The notes beneath the pieces were generated by a model. It worked only from the letters and a program-made list of their open reading frames with translations, ran no database searches and was not told where the DNA came from. Shown one piece after another: positions 17,906 through 27,521 of a DNA stretch of 59,962 nt. Numbering within the stretch: the first letter of the stretch is position 1; each line of letters starts with the position of its first letter. This stretch comes from Gammaproteobacteria bacterium (GTDB lineage: Bacteria > Pseudomonadota > Gammaproteobacteria > Poriferisulfidales > GCA-002705445), in assembly GCA_029268385.1 (NCBI GenBank), contig JAQWPG010000004.1, positions 1 to 59,962 on the forward strand, given 5' to 3'. The translations under genes and the position numbers were made by a program.

Positions 17906-19216
17906 ATGAGTAAGGTAATAGAAAAAATTGGACCAGATTTTAAAGTAGCAGACATCTCTTTGGCTGAATGGGGTCATAAAGAAATGAGAATTGCAGAAAC
18001 TGAGATGCCAGGTCTAATGTCTCTTAGAGAAAAGTATGGCAAAGATAAACCATTAGAGGGAGCAAGAATTCTTGGTTGTCTTCATATGACTATTCAAACA
18101 GCTGTTCTTATGGACACTCTAATCAGCCTTGGCGCTTCCGTTAGGTGGTCATCATGCAATATTTATTCTACCCAAGATCATGCTGCGGCAGCAATGGCCG
18201 AAAAAGGTGTTCCAGTTTTTGCCTGGAAGGGTGAAACTGAAGAAGAATATCTTTGGTGTATTGACCAAACAATTATTGGGGAGCCTGCTTGGAAACCAAA
18301 TATGATATTAGATGATGGTGGGGATTTAACGTCTATTATGCATGAAAAATATCCCGAACTTCTTAAAGATGTCAAAGGTCTATCTGAAGAAACAACTACC
18401 GGCGTTCATAGATTATACGAAATGGTTAAAAATAATACACTTAGAGTCCCAGCTTTTAATGTTAATGACTCGGTAACAAAATCAAAATTTGACAACTTAT
18501 ATGGTTGTAGAGAATCTCTTGTTGATGGTATAAAAAGGGCAACTGACGTTATGATTTCTGGAAAGACTGCTTTAGTATGTGGCTTCGGAGATGTTGGCAA
18601 AGGATCTGCGCAGTCTTTAAGAAACGCTGGCGCAATAGTATGGGTCACTGAAATTGATCCTATATGTGCTTTGCAAGCAGCTATGGAAGGTTTTAAAGTT
18701 GTTACTATACAGTCAGTAATATCTGATGTTGATATATTTGTCACAGCAACTGGTAATGCGTCAGTAATCACATATAAGCATATGGAAGGTATGAAGGACC
18801 AATCAATAGTCTGCAACATTGGGCACTTTGATAATGAAATTGATGTTGATTCTATAAAAAAATGTAAATGGGATAATATTAAACCACAAGTTGATCATGT
18901 GGAATTTCCCGACGGAAAAAAGATAATCTTGCTTGCTGAAGGAAGATTAATTAACTTAGGATGCGCTACGGGACATCCAAGTTATGTTATGTCTGCATCT
19001 TTTACTAATCAGGTCCTAGCTCAAATGGAATTATGGAAAAACTCATCGAATTATAAAAATGAGGTATATGTTCTTCCAAAAATTTTAGACGAAGAAGTGG
19101 CTAGATTGCATCTCGAAAAAGTTGGAGCAAAGCTTACAGAACTTTCAAGTGAGCAAGCTGACTATATCAGTGTTAATCAAAAAGGACCTTTTAAAAATGA
19201 CACATACAGATATTAA
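17906..19216 (+). CDS. ahcY: Adenosylhomocysteinase
   Basis: Hydrolyses S-adenosylhomocysteine to homocysteine and adenosine, closing the methyl cycle started by metK. The 436-residue length matches the form found in proteobacteria and eukaryotes. Motifs include the substrate region [15 protein letters not shown], the NAD-binding [14 protein letters not shown] near residue 228, [11 protein letters not shown] and the C-terminal [11 protein letters not shown] that contacts NAD across the dimer. GGAG before ATG 17906 gives a solid start. Confidence 0.98.
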   Translation: MSKVIEKIGPDFKVADISLAEWGHKEMRIAETEMPGLMSLREKYGKDKPLEGARILGCLHMTIQTAVLMDTLISLGASVRWSSCNIYSTQDHAAAAMAEKGVPVFAWKGETEEEYLWCIDQTIIGEPAWKPNMILDDGGDLTSIMHEKYPELLKDVKGLSEETTTGVHRLYEMVKNNTLRVPAFNVNDSVTKSKFDNLYGCRESLVDGIKRATDVMISGKTALVCGFGDVGKGSAQSLRNAGAIVWVTEIDPICALQAAMEGFKVVTIQSVISDVDIFVTATGNASVITYKHMEGMKDQSIVCNIGHFDNEIDVDSIKKCKWDNIKPQVDHVEFPDGKKIILLAEGRLINLGCATGHPSYVMSASFTNQVLAQMELWKNSSNYKNEVYVLPKILDEEVARLHLEKVGAKLTELSSEQADYISVNQKGPFKNDTYRY

Positions 19217-19224
19217 ATGTTGTA

Positions 19225-19959
19225 GTGCGACTTATTAGACTTTATACCGAAGAATCTTTAAGCGAAAATAATACAGTTTTTTTAAAAGGCAATGCGCATC
19301 ACTATTTGTCAAAAGTATTAAGGGTAAAAGAAAGCCAAAATGTAGTGTTGTTCAATAATACTGGATTTGATTACTTCGGTCATATAAAAAAAATAACTAA
19401 TAAGTATTTTGAAATATATTTAGAAAAAAAATGTTTTATTGATGCAAAAGGTCAAGATATAGAAATAGCATTCAGTGTTTGTAAAAATCCATGTTCAGAC
19501 TTAATTGTGCAAAAATTAACTGAGCTTGGAGTTGGTTCTATACAACCAATAATTTCAAAAAATTCTATATTTAATCAAAAGAAAATAGATTCTAAAAAGA
19601 AAACTGCACATTGGAAAAATATTTCTATCAGTTCGAGTGAACAATCTGAAAGGACATACTTACCAAAAATAAAAGATATTCTCTCATTTCAAGATTATAT
19701 TAAAAATTGTAAATATAAAAAAAAAATTATATTAGATACAAACTCAAAAGATATGCTCAAAGATATTTATGAGCTTCCAATGGATTCATGCACTGTGCTT
19801 ATAGGTCCAGAGGGCGATTTTACAGATGAAGAGTATACTTATGCAAGAGAATCAAATTTTTCATCGGCTAGCTTAGGTGATAATATCTTAAGAGTTGAAA
19901 CCGCTGCAATAGCTGCATTTTCATACATACAAATTATAAATAGTAGTGAAAGTAAATGA
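19225..19959 (+). CDS. rsmE: 16S rRNA m3U1498 methyltransferase RsmE
   Basis: Methylates U1498 of 16S rRNA with SAM. The 244-residue chain shows the N-terminal PUA-like domain (MRLIRLYTEE, GNAHHYLSKVLRVKES) and the knotted SPOUT methyltransferase domain with IGPEGDFTDEEY and LGDNILRVETAAIAAF. The start is GTG 19225. It overlaps gshB by 4 bp (ATGA type), continuing the same run. Confidence 0.95.
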   Translation: MRLIRLYTEESLSENNTVFLKGNAHHYLSKVLRVKESQNVVLFNNTGFDYFGHIKKITNKYFEIYLEKKCFIDAKGQDIEIAFSVCKNPCSDLIVQKLTELGVGSIQPIISKNSIFNQKKIDSKKKTAHWKNISISSSEQSERTYLPKIKDILSFQDYIKNCKYKKKIILDTNSKDMLKDIYELPMDSCTVLIGPEGDFTDEEYTYARESNFSSASLGDNILRVETAAIAAFSYIQIINSSESK

Positions 19960-20891
19960 TAGAAAAAGTACTTATAATTATGGATCCAATAGAGTCTATA
20001 AATATAAAAAAAGATACAACATATCAGCTAATTTTATCAGCTCAAGAATTTGGGCATGAAGTGTATTATTTAATGCCAGGGTCACTAGCAATAAAAAACT
20101 TAAAACCTTCAGCGCAGATTGGCAAACTTAAAATTAATAAAAATACAAATCCTTTTTTTAAAATATCAGATATTAAACAATTAAACTTAGATAATTTTAA
20201 TTATATATTGATGAGGAAAGACCCGCCTGTTGATAATAACTATATATACATGACTTACATATTAGATTTAATAGATAAAAAAAATACAAAAGTTATTAAT
20301 TCAGGATTTGCACTTAGAAACCAAAATGAAAAACTCATAACATTAAATTTTCCAAAACATATTCCTGAAAGTATTGTTACAAGTAAAAAAGAAGACGTTG
20401 AAGAGTTTAAAAAAATTCATAAAAAAATTATTTTAAAACCTTTGAATTTAATGGGTGGGCACTCAATTTACTTAATAGATGAAAAAGATAAAAATTTTAA
20501 TGTAATACTTGAAGATCTAACAAATAGAGGTAGAAATTATATAATAGCTCAAAAATATATTGATGAGGCTATAAATGGTGATAAAAGAATAATTATTATT
20601 AATGGAGAAGTAATAAAAGAAGCTGTAATAAGAAAACCAAATTTTGAGGATCATAGATCTAATCTAGCTTCAGGAGGAACCATTGAAAAATATATTTTAA
20701 ATTCTGATGAGGTAAAAATTTGTAATGAAATTGCTTTTTTTCTTAAAAAAGAAGATATATTTTTCGCCGGGGTAGACATGATTGGTGATAAAATAACAGA
20801 AGTAAATATCACTTCACCAACATGTATTGCGGAAATTAATAAATTTCATAACGTAGATTTAGGTAAAAAATTTTGGAATAAAATTAAATGA
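19956..20891 (+). CDS. gshB: Glutathione synthetase
   Basis: Joins gamma-glutamylcysteine and glycine using ATP. The 311-residue ATP-grasp protein shows the N-terminal MDPIESINIKKDTTYQLILSA block, the RKDPP motif, KPLNLMGGHSIYLI in the nucleotide loop, and FAGVDMIGDKITEVNITSPT near the end. Start overlaps rsmE, and its stop overlaps the ruvX ATG (ATGA). In Pseudomonas yqgE/algH separates gshB from ruvX; here it is absent. Confidence 0.95.
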   Translation: MIEKVLIIMDPIESINIKKDTTYQLILSAQEFGHEVYYLMPGSLAIKNLKPSAQIGKLKINKNTNPFFKISDIKQLNLDNFNYILMRKDPPVDNNYIYMTYILDLIDKKNTKVINSGFALRNQNEKLITLNFPKHIPESIVTSKKEDVEEFKKIHKKIILKPLNLMGGHSIYLIDEKDKNFNVILEDLTNRGRNYIIAQKYIDEAINGDKRIIIINGEVIKEAVIRKPNFEDHRSNLASGGTIEKYILNSDEVKICNEIAFFLKKEDIFFAGVDMIGDKITEVNITSPTCIAEINKFHNVDLGKKFWNKIK

Positions 20892-21346
20892 GCTTAGTTA
20901 AAGTTTTATCTATAGATTTTGGAGAAAAGAGAATAGGGCTTGCAGTTGGTGACACCGAAAGTAAAATTGCTTCTCCTTTGAAAACAATAAAAAATAGTGG
21001 TTATGAAAATAATTGCAATTCTATTAAGTTAATCGTGAAAGAATGGGGGATTTCTAGAATTATTATTGGGGTTCCTCAATTATATAAGGAGCAAGAGATT
21101 AACAAAAAAATTGTAAATTTTGGCAAAATCCTAAAAAAAAATTTAAATCTTGATGTAATTTTTTATAATGAGGATTTTTCCTCCAACTACGCACAGGCTG
21201 AGCTAGCTGCGCAAATGAAAGCTGGCAGAAAAAAAAAGATTAATAAGGAAGAAATAGATAGAATTGCAGCAGCTTTAATATTACAATCTTATTTTGAAAA
21301 TGAAATATTCAAAAGACCAGACACAGGCATTACTTCTAAAGATTGA
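20888..21346 (+). CDS. ruvX: Putative Holliday junction resolvase / rRNA-processing nuclease YqgF
   Basis: RNase H-fold nuclease of the RuvX/YqgF family, implicated in 16S rRNA processing and Holliday junction cleavage. The 152-residue protein has the catalytic SIDFGEKRIGLAVGD near residue 8, GVPQLY in the middle and the YNEDFSSNYAQAE block near 100 with conserved acid. The 3' end overlaps pyrR by 47 bp. Confidence 0.93.
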   Translation: MSLVKVLSIDFGEKRIGLAVGDTESKIASPLKTIKNSGYENNCNSIKLIVKEWGISRIIIGVPQLYKEQEINKKIVNFGKILKKNLNLDVIFYNEDFSSNYAQAELAAQMKAGRKKKINKEEIDRIAAALILQSYFENEIFKRPDTGITSKD

Positions 21347-21812
21347 AAATTCTTTAAAGAGCTATCTTCTAAAAAATAATATTGAAAAACCTATAATTAT
21401 TGGAGTCCATACCGGTGGAGTCTGGATAGCTGATTGGCTGCAAAAAAGACTTGGATATGAAGGTAGGGCAGCAACTCTCAATATAAGCTTTTATAGAGAT
21501 GATTTTAGTAAAGTCGGGGTAAATCCTACTGTAGAACCCACTGAGATGCCAGTTTCAGTAGACGATAAGCATATTATTCTCGTGGATGATGTTTTATTCA
21601 CTGGAAGAACAACTAGAGCAGCGATAAACGAGATATTCGATTTTGGCAGGCCGCTATCAGTAACTTTAGTAGTTCTAGTTGAAAGAAATGGAAATGAACT
21701 ACCCATATCTGCAGATATCACTGGAGAAAAATTAGAGTTAGATAATAATAAAAATATTAAATTATTAGGCCCTGACCCAATGATACTTGAGGTAGTTGAT
21801 AAAGATAATTAA
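21300..21812 (+). CDS. pyrR: PyrR-type uracil phosphoribosyltransferase homologue
   Basis: A PRTase of about 170 residues with the PRPP loop ILVDDVLFTGRTTRAAI and the GVHTGGVWIADWL block. In Bacillus PyrR binds pyrimidine mRNA leaders; in Pseudomonas the homologue sits in pyrR-pyrB-pyrC' and is a transcriptional or catalytic regulator. I take ATG 21300 rather than TTG 21294; either overlaps the ruvX end by about 50 bp. pyrB follows after 12 bp. There is no room for an attenuator leader between pyrR and pyrB, so any RNA target would be elsewhere. Confidence 0.92.
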   Translation: MKYSKDQTQALLLKIENSLKSYLLKNNIEKPIIIGVHTGGVWIADWLQKRLGYEGRAATLNISFYRDDFSKVGVNPTVEPTEMPVSVDDKHIILVDDVLFTGRTTRAAINEIFDFGRPLSVTLVVLVERNGNELPISADITGEKLELDNNKNIKLLGPDPMILEVVDKDN

Positions 21813-21824
21813 GAGGAACGTATT

Positions 21825-22808
21825 GTGAGTGAAAATATAGAAATAGGTTTGGATCAAAACATAAAACAAAGTGATATTGTTTCCCAAAAACATCTTCGCC
21901 ACTTCTTGGATATTGAAAATCTTCCAAAATCATTAATTCTTGATATCCTTGATTTGGCAGAGTCATTTGCTGGTGTTTCAGGCCAGCCAGTGAAAAAAGT
22001 GCCATTATTAAGAGGTAAGACAATTGTAAATCTATTTTTTGAAGCAAGCACAAGGACCAGAACAACTTTTGAATTAGCGGCCAAGAGATTATCAGCAGAT
22101 TTTTTAAATATTAATATGGATTATAGTGCTACAAGAAAAGGTGAAACATTGCTTGATACCTTGAGAAATTTAGAAGCAATGCACTGTGATATGTTTATAG
22201 TTAGACATCCTTCTTCAGGAGCTGCTGAATTTATCTCTAAAAATGTCTCACAGAATATTAGCATTATAAATGCAGGCGATGGAAGACATGCTCATCCAAC
22301 TCAGGCGATGCTTGATATTTTTACAATTAGAAAATACTTTCCTGATTTTAAAAAAATAAAAGTAGCTATAGTTGGAGATATACTTCATTCAAGAGTAGCC
22401 CGTTCCTTAATGCACGCCCTGAGAATTTTAGAAGTGCCTGACATAAGAGTAATTGGACCTAAAACACTCTTACCAAATGGAGTTGAGCACATGGGCGTAA
22501 CGTCTTATGTAGATATGGACGAAGGAATAAAAGGTTGTGACGTTGTAATAATGCTTAGATTACAAAATGAAAGAATGAACTCAAGTTTTATTCCTGATGA
22601 GCACGAATATTATAACCTATACGGCTTTTCTCCAAAAAGACTAGATTTAATTTCAAAAAAAGGAATAGTTATGCATCCAGGCCCAGTAAATAGAGGCGTA
22701 GAAATAAGTTCAGAAGTAGCGGATGGCGATAGATCTGTTATTCTTCAGCAAGTTTCAAACGGCATTGCAGTAAGAATGGCAATTTTATCATTATCAATGC
22801 AACCATAG
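21825..22808 (+). CDS. pyrB: Aspartate carbamoyltransferase catalytic chain
   Basis: First committed step of pyrimidine synthesis. The 327-residue chain holds the carbamoyl phosphate motif [17 protein letters not shown], the [10 protein letters not shown] and [15 protein letters not shown] blocks and a late [12 protein letters not shown]. Start is GTG 21825 with an AGAGGA ribosome-binding site. The N-terminal extension before the core and the adjacency to pyrC' resemble the Pseudomonas-type ATCase, whose holoenzyme needs the inactive DHOase-like subunit; no pyrI is present. Confidence 0.96.
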   Translation: MSENIEIGLDQNIKQSDIVSQKHLRHFLDIENLPKSLILDILDLAESFAGVSGQPVKKVPLLRGKTIVNLFFEASTRTRTTFELAAKRLSADFLNINMDYSATRKGETLLDTLRNLEAMHCDMFIVRHPSSGAAEFISKNVSQNISIINAGDGRHAHPTQAMLDIFTIRKYFPDFKKIKVAIVGDILHSRVARSLMHALRILEVPDIRVIGPKTLLPNGVEHMGVTSYVDMDEGIKGCDVVIMLRLQNERMNSSFIPDEHEYYNLYGFSPKRLDLISKKGIVMHPGPVNRGVEISSEVADGDRSVILQQVSNGIAVRMAILSLSMQP

Positions 22809-22821
22809 GCGTAAAGAGAGA

Positions 22822-24099
22822 ATGAACGATTTAATTATAAAATCAGGTAATTTGGTAAATCCAGGAGGAGACATATCTGGTGTTCATGATATTTATATCA
22901 AGGATGGAATTATAATTGGAATAGATGAAGACACCACTAAGCTTAATTCGCCGGAAATAATTGATGCTGAAGATTGTATTGTTTGCCCAGGACTAGTTGA
23001 TTTATCAGTGCGATTTAGGGAGCCAGGGCTTGAAAAGGAAGCAACAATTCTAAGTGAATCAAAAGCAGCAGTTTCATCTGGAGTAACAACTGTCTGTTAC
23101 ATGCCAGATACACAGCCAATTATCGACACTCCTGCCCAAATAAAACTAGTAGAAGATATCTTTAAAACTGTTAATTTGTGTAAAGTGAAAGTTTTAGCAT
23201 CTCTCACAAAAGATCTTGATGGTAATAGAATTAGTCCAATGATGGAACTAAAGCAAGCTGGAGCAATAGCATTAACTAATTGCTATAACCCAATTAAAGA
23301 TCTACTTGTTCTGAGAAGGGCTATGGAATATGCATCTGGTCACGAAATCACAATATTTTACCAACCACAAAATAATTGCTTAGCTAACTATGGATGTGTT
23401 CATGAAGGAAAAATTTCAAATAAATTAGGACTGCCCGGGATCCCATCAGCCGCAGAATCAATTGCTGTGGCCGAAGCAATATTATTAAGTAAATTAACAG
23501 GTGTTAAACTTCATTTATGTAGAATCTCATGCCTAGAATCAATAATGTTAATAAAAAATGCTCATTCTACTGGAATAAAAGTGACAGCAGACGTGGCAAT
23601 TCATCAGTTATTTTTTGATGAAAATTCTATAAATAATTTTAATAATGATTTTCATGTAATGCCACCTTTTAGATCTAGTGAAGATTTAGCAGAAATAAGA
23701 AGTGCAATTTCTAAAAAAATAATAACAGCAATATGTTCAGATCATCAACCACACAATGAAGATGCAAAGCAAGCTCCATTTAGCGATAGTCAATTTGGAA
23801 TAGCTTCCATTGAAATCTTATTTCCACTAATTATGGAATTAGTGGACTTAAATATCATGGACTTAAATACTGCAATATCAAAGGTAACATCTAATCCTGC
23901 TCATATATTAGGAATTGATACAGGAATTATAAAGAAAGGAAGTTCAGCAGATATATGCATTCTGAAAAAAGAAGATTGGGTATTTGGCCAAGAAAAAATT
24001 CTTAGTTCAGGAAAAAATAATCCGTTTATTGGCAAAAAGTTTAGCTCAAGAGTTTATAAAACAATCTGCGAGGGAAAAATTGTTTACGAGCATAAATAA
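22822..24099 (+). CDS. pyrC': Dihydroorotase-like PyrC' subunit, metal ligands lost
   Basis: A 425-residue dihydroorotase-family protein. Active DHOases have an HxH zinc motif in DxHxHFREPG; here the segment reads VDLSVRFREPG, so both His are replaced (Ser and Arg). A later metal His is also lost in LHLCRISC, while SDHQPH is kept. This pattern, with the position right after pyrR-pyrB, is that of the non-catalytic PyrC' of Pseudomonas, a structural partner of aspartate carbamoyltransferase. A separate active dihydroorotase must then exist elsewhere in the genome. Start ATG 22822 has AGAGAG upstream. Confidence 0.9.
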   Translation: MNDLIIKSGNLVNPGGDISGVHDIYIKDGIIIGIDEDTTKLNSPEIIDAEDCIVCPGLVDLSVRFREPGLEKEATILSESKAAVSSGVTTVCYMPDTQPIIDTPAQIKLVEDIFKTVNLCKVKVLASLTKDLDGNRISPMMELKQAGAIALTNCYNPIKDLLVLRRAMEYASGHEITIFYQPQNNCLANYGCVHEGKISNKLGLPGIPSAAESIAVAEAILLSKLTGVKLHLCRISCLESIMLIKNAHSTGIKVTADVAIHQLFFDENSINNFNNDFHVMPPFRSSEDLAEIRSAISKKIITAICSDHQPHNEDAKQAPFSDSQFGIASIEILFPLIMELVDLNIMDLNTAISKVTSNPAHILGIDTGIIKKGSSADICILKKEDWVFGQEKILSSGKNNPFIGKKFSSRVYKTICEGKIVYEHK

Positions 24100-24172
24100 G
24101 TACGTATAGTAAAAAATTACTAAAAGTATTTTAATAAACAGAATATTGTATAAATTTAAAAGGTAATTTGTC

Positions 24173-24859
24173 TTGGGCTATATAAAAAAAAATATATTCG
24201 ATCTTAAGTATAAAATTTCAAAATCTGAAATTCAATATAATAGGCCTAAAAATAGTGTTTTGCTTATGGCTGTTAGTAAAACGCAAAGTCTTGAAAATAT
24301 TATCGAAGCTTTTAATGCAGGCCAGAGAGATTTTGGAGAAAATTATATCCAAGAATCTATAGAAAAAATTTCTAAGCTTAAAAAATTAGATATTATTTGG
24401 CACTATATTGGAAAAATTCAAAGCAACAAGTCAAAAATAATAGCCAATAATTATGATTGGGTTCATAGTGTAGATAAAATTTCCACTCTAAAAAAAATAA
24501 ATAATTATAGGTGTGATTCAAAAAATAAAATAAATATATGTATTCAAGTTAATATTGATTATGAAGATAGTAAATCTGGTATTGCTCCTGAGGAAGTTGA
24601 AGATTTTATAAATGATACTATCGAACTAGATAAGATCAATATTAGAGGTTTGATGGCAATTCCTATGCATCAAGCTGAACGTGGCAAACAATATCAAACC
24701 TTCATGAAGATTAAAAATTTATTTGATGAGCTTGTAAATAAAGGATATAAATTAGATACTTTATCAATTGGTATGAGTTCGGACTATGAAGCTGCTATTG
24801 CAGCAGGATCTTCAATAGTTAGGATTGGTACAGCAATATTTGGCGAAAGAAAAAAATGA
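24173..24859 (+). CDS. yggS: YggS-family PLP homeostasis protein
   Basis: PLP-binding barrel protein that buffers pyridoxal phosphate. The 228-residue sequence has LLMAVSKTQ with the PLP lysine, DFGENYIQE, WHYIGKIQSNKSK, and the C-terminal LSIGMSSDYEAAIAAGSSIVRIGTAIFG. The start appears to be TTG 24173; no ATG is better placed. It overlaps proC by 4 bp, as in many gammaproteobacteria. Confidence 0.95.
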   Translation: MGYIKKNIFDLKYKISKSEIQYNRPKNSVLLMAVSKTQSLENIIEAFNAGQRDFGENYIQESIEKISKLKKLDIIWHYIGKIQSNKSKIIANNYDWVHSVDKISTLKKINNYRCDSKNKINICIQVNIDYEDSKSGIAPEEVEDFINDTIELDKINIRGLMAIPMHQAERGKQYQTFMKIKNLFDELVNKGYKLDTLSIGMSSDYEAAIAAGSSIVRIGTAIFGERKK

Positions 24860-25647
24860 AAATAGCGATTATAGGTTATGGAAATATGGCAAATGCATTA
24901 TTAAATGGCATTTTGTCTTCAAATGATAATATTGTGTCTGACAGTATATATATATTTCATAATAAAAAAAATGATACGTATTCTCAAGATAAATGTATAT
25001 TTCTAAATTCTGGACAAGCTTGTAATAAAAAATTTGATATAATTTTATTATGTGTTAAACCAAAAGACATTGAGTCAGCAATTAATGAAAATAAAAATAT
25101 ATTTGAGGATAATCAGGTATTAGTATCCATTATTGCAGGCATTACAATAGAGAGCATAAAAAAAACTATAGAAAAAAAAGTCAGCGTTGTAAGAGCAATG
25201 CCAAATTTATGCGCAATATTTAATGAGAGCATAACAGGTATTTGTTCAGATGATTCTTTGAGCTCAGACAAAAAAAAATATATCGAAGATATATTTCGGA
25301 CTATTGGTCATCTTAAAGAAATTAAAGAAGATGAAATGAACTCCTTCACAGCATTATTCGGAAGTGGGCCTGCATACATAATGTATTTTATTGAAGCTTT
25401 GATAGATTCTGAGGAGTTTTCAAGCATTAGTAAAGAAGATAAGTCTCTGTTAATTTTGCATTTGTTAAGCAGTACATCAAAAATGCTTTTTATTACAGAA
25501 GATATAAAAGAACTAAGGTCAAAAGTTACCTCCAAAGGTGGAACTACAGAGGCAGCGATAAAAACTTTAGAAGAAAATAATTTTCCTAAGATTTTAAAAA
25601 AAGCAATTAGCAATGCTAGAAGAAAATCTTTGGAAATATCAAAATAA
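24856..25647 (+). CDS. proC: Pyrroline-5-carboxylate reductase
   Basis: Last step of proline synthesis. The 263-residue protein starts MKIAIIGYGNMANALLNGIL, a Rossmann NADPH site, and contains LCVKPKDIESAI, VVRAMPNLCA, FGSGPAYIMYFIEAL and SKGGTTEAAIKTLE, all family hallmarks. It is coupled to yggS and followed 11 bp later by the YggT gene. Confidence 0.96.
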   Translation: MKIAIIGYGNMANALLNGILSSNDNIVSDSIYIFHNKKNDTYSQDKCIFLNSGQACNKKFDIILLCVKPKDIESAINENKNIFEDNQVLVSIIAGITIESIKKTIEKKVSVVRAMPNLCAIFNESITGICSDDSLSSDKKKYIEDIFRTIGHLKEIKEDEMNSFTALFGSGPAYIMYFIEALIDSEEFSSISKEDKSLLILHLLSSTSKMLFITEDIKELRSKVTSKGGTTEAAIKTLEENNFPKILKKAISNARRKSLEISK

Positions 25648-25658
25648 GGATTCATATA

Positions 25659-26216
25659 ATGTCAAATTCATTTCCAGAATTAGGTTTTTTTATAGTTGAT
25701 TTAGTTATATCTTTTTTAATATTAGTCTTTACATTAAGAATACTTTTATCAATATGTAGCGCTAGTGTAAACAATCCAATTACTCAGTCTATAATAAAAA
25801 TAACAAGCCCAATAAGGTCGTTATTATTTTTTATACCAAATATTAGTAGATTTGAAGTATCTAGTTTTATTGTGATTTTTATATGTCACTTTTTAAATAT
25901 ATATATGCAGAGCACGATTTTGGGAAGCAACATTATTATTGAAAGACTTTTAATCTTTTCTTTTAAAAGCTCAATTTTTAGTTTGTTAAATGCACTCACT
26001 ATAATTTTCATCATCTTAGCTATTTCAAGTTGGTTCGTACAGTCTCAGCAACTAAATAGAAATCCAGCTTTAGATATTATTTACCAGATCACAAACCCCA
26101 TTCTATATTTAATTAAAAGAATTATTCCCACATCTGTAGGAATAATAGATTTCTCAGTTATTATCGCTTTGGTTTTAATACATTTCTTGCAAAATTTCCT
26201 AAATATTATTTTATAA
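25659..26216 (+). CDS. YggT-family membrane protein
   Basis: A 185-residue protein with two copies of the YggT hairpin: LRILLSICSASVNNPITQSI with TSPIRSLLF, and later SWFVQSQQLNRNPALDIIYQ with TNPILYLIKRIIP. Four or more membrane segments. The family is widespread next to proC and has been linked to osmotic stress and cell division; the role here is unknown. Confidence 0.9.
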   Translation: MSNSFPELGFFIVDLVISFLILVFTLRILLSICSASVNNPITQSIIKITSPIRSLLFFIPNISRFEVSSFIVIFICHFLNIYMQSTILGSNIIIERLLIFSFKSSIFSLLNALTIIFIILAISSWFVQSQQLNRNPALDIIYQITNPILYLIKRIIPTSVGIIDFSVIIALVLIHFLQNFLNIIL

Positions 26217-26256
26217 GCGGATTTGTATATTTAAGTGAATTCGTATATATTAAATA

Positions 26257-26305
26257 TACACCGATTTGAAGTCAGCTTGCGGGTGGGAAATTTCAGCTAA
26301 AGCGA
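26257..26305 (+). promoter_or_regulatory. SAM-II-like riboswitch aptamer upstream of metX
   Basis: The leader of metX contains the order of elements known for SAM-II (metA motif) aptamers: P1 strand CACC at 26259-26262, then GATTTG (26263-26268), GCTTGC (26275-26280), P1 strand GGTG (26282-26285), and GCTAAAGC (26296-26303). GCTT and AAGC can pair as the pseudoknot. SAM-II RNAs are known upstream of metX and metA in proteobacteria and marine metagenomes, so the location fits. I matched from memory of the consensus, and a covariance-model search has not been run. Confidence 0.75.
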
Positions 26306-26363
26306 AAAATAATATCTTGCGTAGCATATTTCCCAATAAAAAAATATTTTAGCTGATTTCAAA
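26265..26363 (+). promoter_or_regulatory. Nested long hairpin competing with the SAM-II aptamer
   Basis: TTTGAAGTCAGCT at 26265-26277 pairs with AGCTGATTTCAAA at 26351-26363 over 13 bp with one G-U. Inside it, TGGGAAAT at 26284-26291 pairs perfectly with ATTTCCCA at 26328-26335, and inside that GCTA at 26296-26299 can pair with TAGC at 26322-26325. Each 5' arm is part of the aptamer, so the two folds exclude one another. The outer stem ends 3 nt before the metX ATG. This looks like the expression platform of the riboswitch. Confidence 0.65.
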
Positions 26364-26366
26364 CTT

Positions 26367-27521
26367 ATGAAAAAAGTTTTTAATATTATGGATAAAATTG
26401 ATAATAATTCTATTGGTATCGTAAAATCTAATACTGTTGAAATAAAACAGAGTTTGAAACTTGACTGTGGGAAAACTTTAAATAATTTTTCTTTAATTTA
26501 CGAAACATACGGAAGATTAAATTCTAAAAAAAGTAATGCTATATTAATTTGCCATGCTTTGTCCGGAGATCATCATGCTGCAGGATATTATAGCGCTGAA
26601 GATAAAAAGCCTGGTTGGTGGGATTCATGCATTGGACCAGGGAAACCCTTTGATACAAATAAATTTTTTATCGTTTCATTAAATAATCTTGGAGGCTGTA
26701 AGGGTTCAACTGGGCCTAACTCAATTAATAAAGAAACAGGTCTAGAATATGGGCCTGATTTCCCAATAGTTACAGTCAATGATTGGGTAAATAGCCAAAA
26801 GCTTTTAGCTGATTATTTAGAGATAGATAAATGGGCTTGTGTGATAGGCGGAAGTCTTGGAGGAATGCAGGCATTGCAATGGGCAATAAGTTATCCAGAT
26901 AAAATAAAAAATTCAATAATAATAGCTGCGGCAGCTAAACTTTCCGCACAAAATATTGCTTTTAACGAAGTTGCAAGGCAAGCAATAATAACTGATCCTG
27001 AATTTCACAATGGTCGATACAATGATTTTAATGTAGTGCCAAGGAGAGGTTTAAGTATAGCAAGAATGCTTGGACATATAACGTATTTATCAGATGACTC
27101 TATGAGGCAAAAATTTGGAAGGGATTTAAGAGAAGGTAAATTAAACTTTGGATATGATATTGATTTTCAGGTTGAAAGTTACTTGAGATATCAAGCACAA
27201 GCATTCGTAGAAAGATTTGATGCTAATACCTATTTATTAATGACAAAAGCATTAGATTATTTTGATCCAGCAAAAGAATATTCAGGTGATTTATCAAGAG
27301 CTTTTAAAGACACAAAATCAAGATTTTTAGTAGTATCTTTCACAAGTGACTGGAGATTTTCATCTTCAAAATCGCATGAAATCGTTAAATCACTAATTAG
27401 AGCAAGAAAGAACGTCTCGTACTCAGAGATAGAAGCTAATCATGGACATGATGCATTTTTAATGCCAATACCAGAATATTTAAAAGTTCTTCGAAACTTT
27501 ATGGAGAATATTAATGAATAG
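26367..27521 (+). CDS. metX: Homoserine O-acyltransferase MetX
   Basis: Acylates homoserine at the start of methionine synthesis. The 384-residue alpha/beta hydrolase has the oxyanion region [13 protein letters not shown], the nucleophile elbow [12 protein letters not shown], the Asp in [12 protein letters not shown] and the His in [10 protein letters not shown]. Whether succinyl- or acetyl-CoA is used cannot be decided by eye; most proteobacterial MetX next to metW use succinyl-CoA. ATG 26367 has no visible ribosome-binding site and lies directly after the leader hairpin; ATG 26388, seven codons later, is a real alternative. It overlaps metW by 8 bp. Confidence 0.93.
   Translation: MKKVFNIMDKIDNNSIGIVKSNTVEIKQSLKLDCGKTLNNFSLIYETYGRLNSKKSNAILICHALSGDHHAAGYYSAEDKKPGWWDSCIGPGKPFDTNKFFIVSLNNLGGCKGSTGPNSINKETGLEYGPDFPIVTVNDWVNSQKLLADYLEIDKWACVIGGSLGGMQALQWAISYPDKIKNSIIIAAAAKLSAQNIAFNEVARQAIITDPEFHNGRYNDFNVVPRRGLSIARMLGHITYLSDDSMRQKFGRDLREGKLNFGYDIDFQVESYLRYQAQAFVERFDANTYLLMTKALDYFDPAKEYSGDLSRAFKDTKSRFLVVSFTSDWRFSSSKSHEIVKSLIRARKNVSYSEIEANHGHDAFLMPIPEYLKVLRNFMENINE

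Noticed and set aside
26265-26363. The 13-bp inverted repeat as the ends of a small mobile element (MITE)
   Set aside because: No target duplication or second copy is seen, and the arms coincide with conserved riboswitch segments, which explains the symmetry better.
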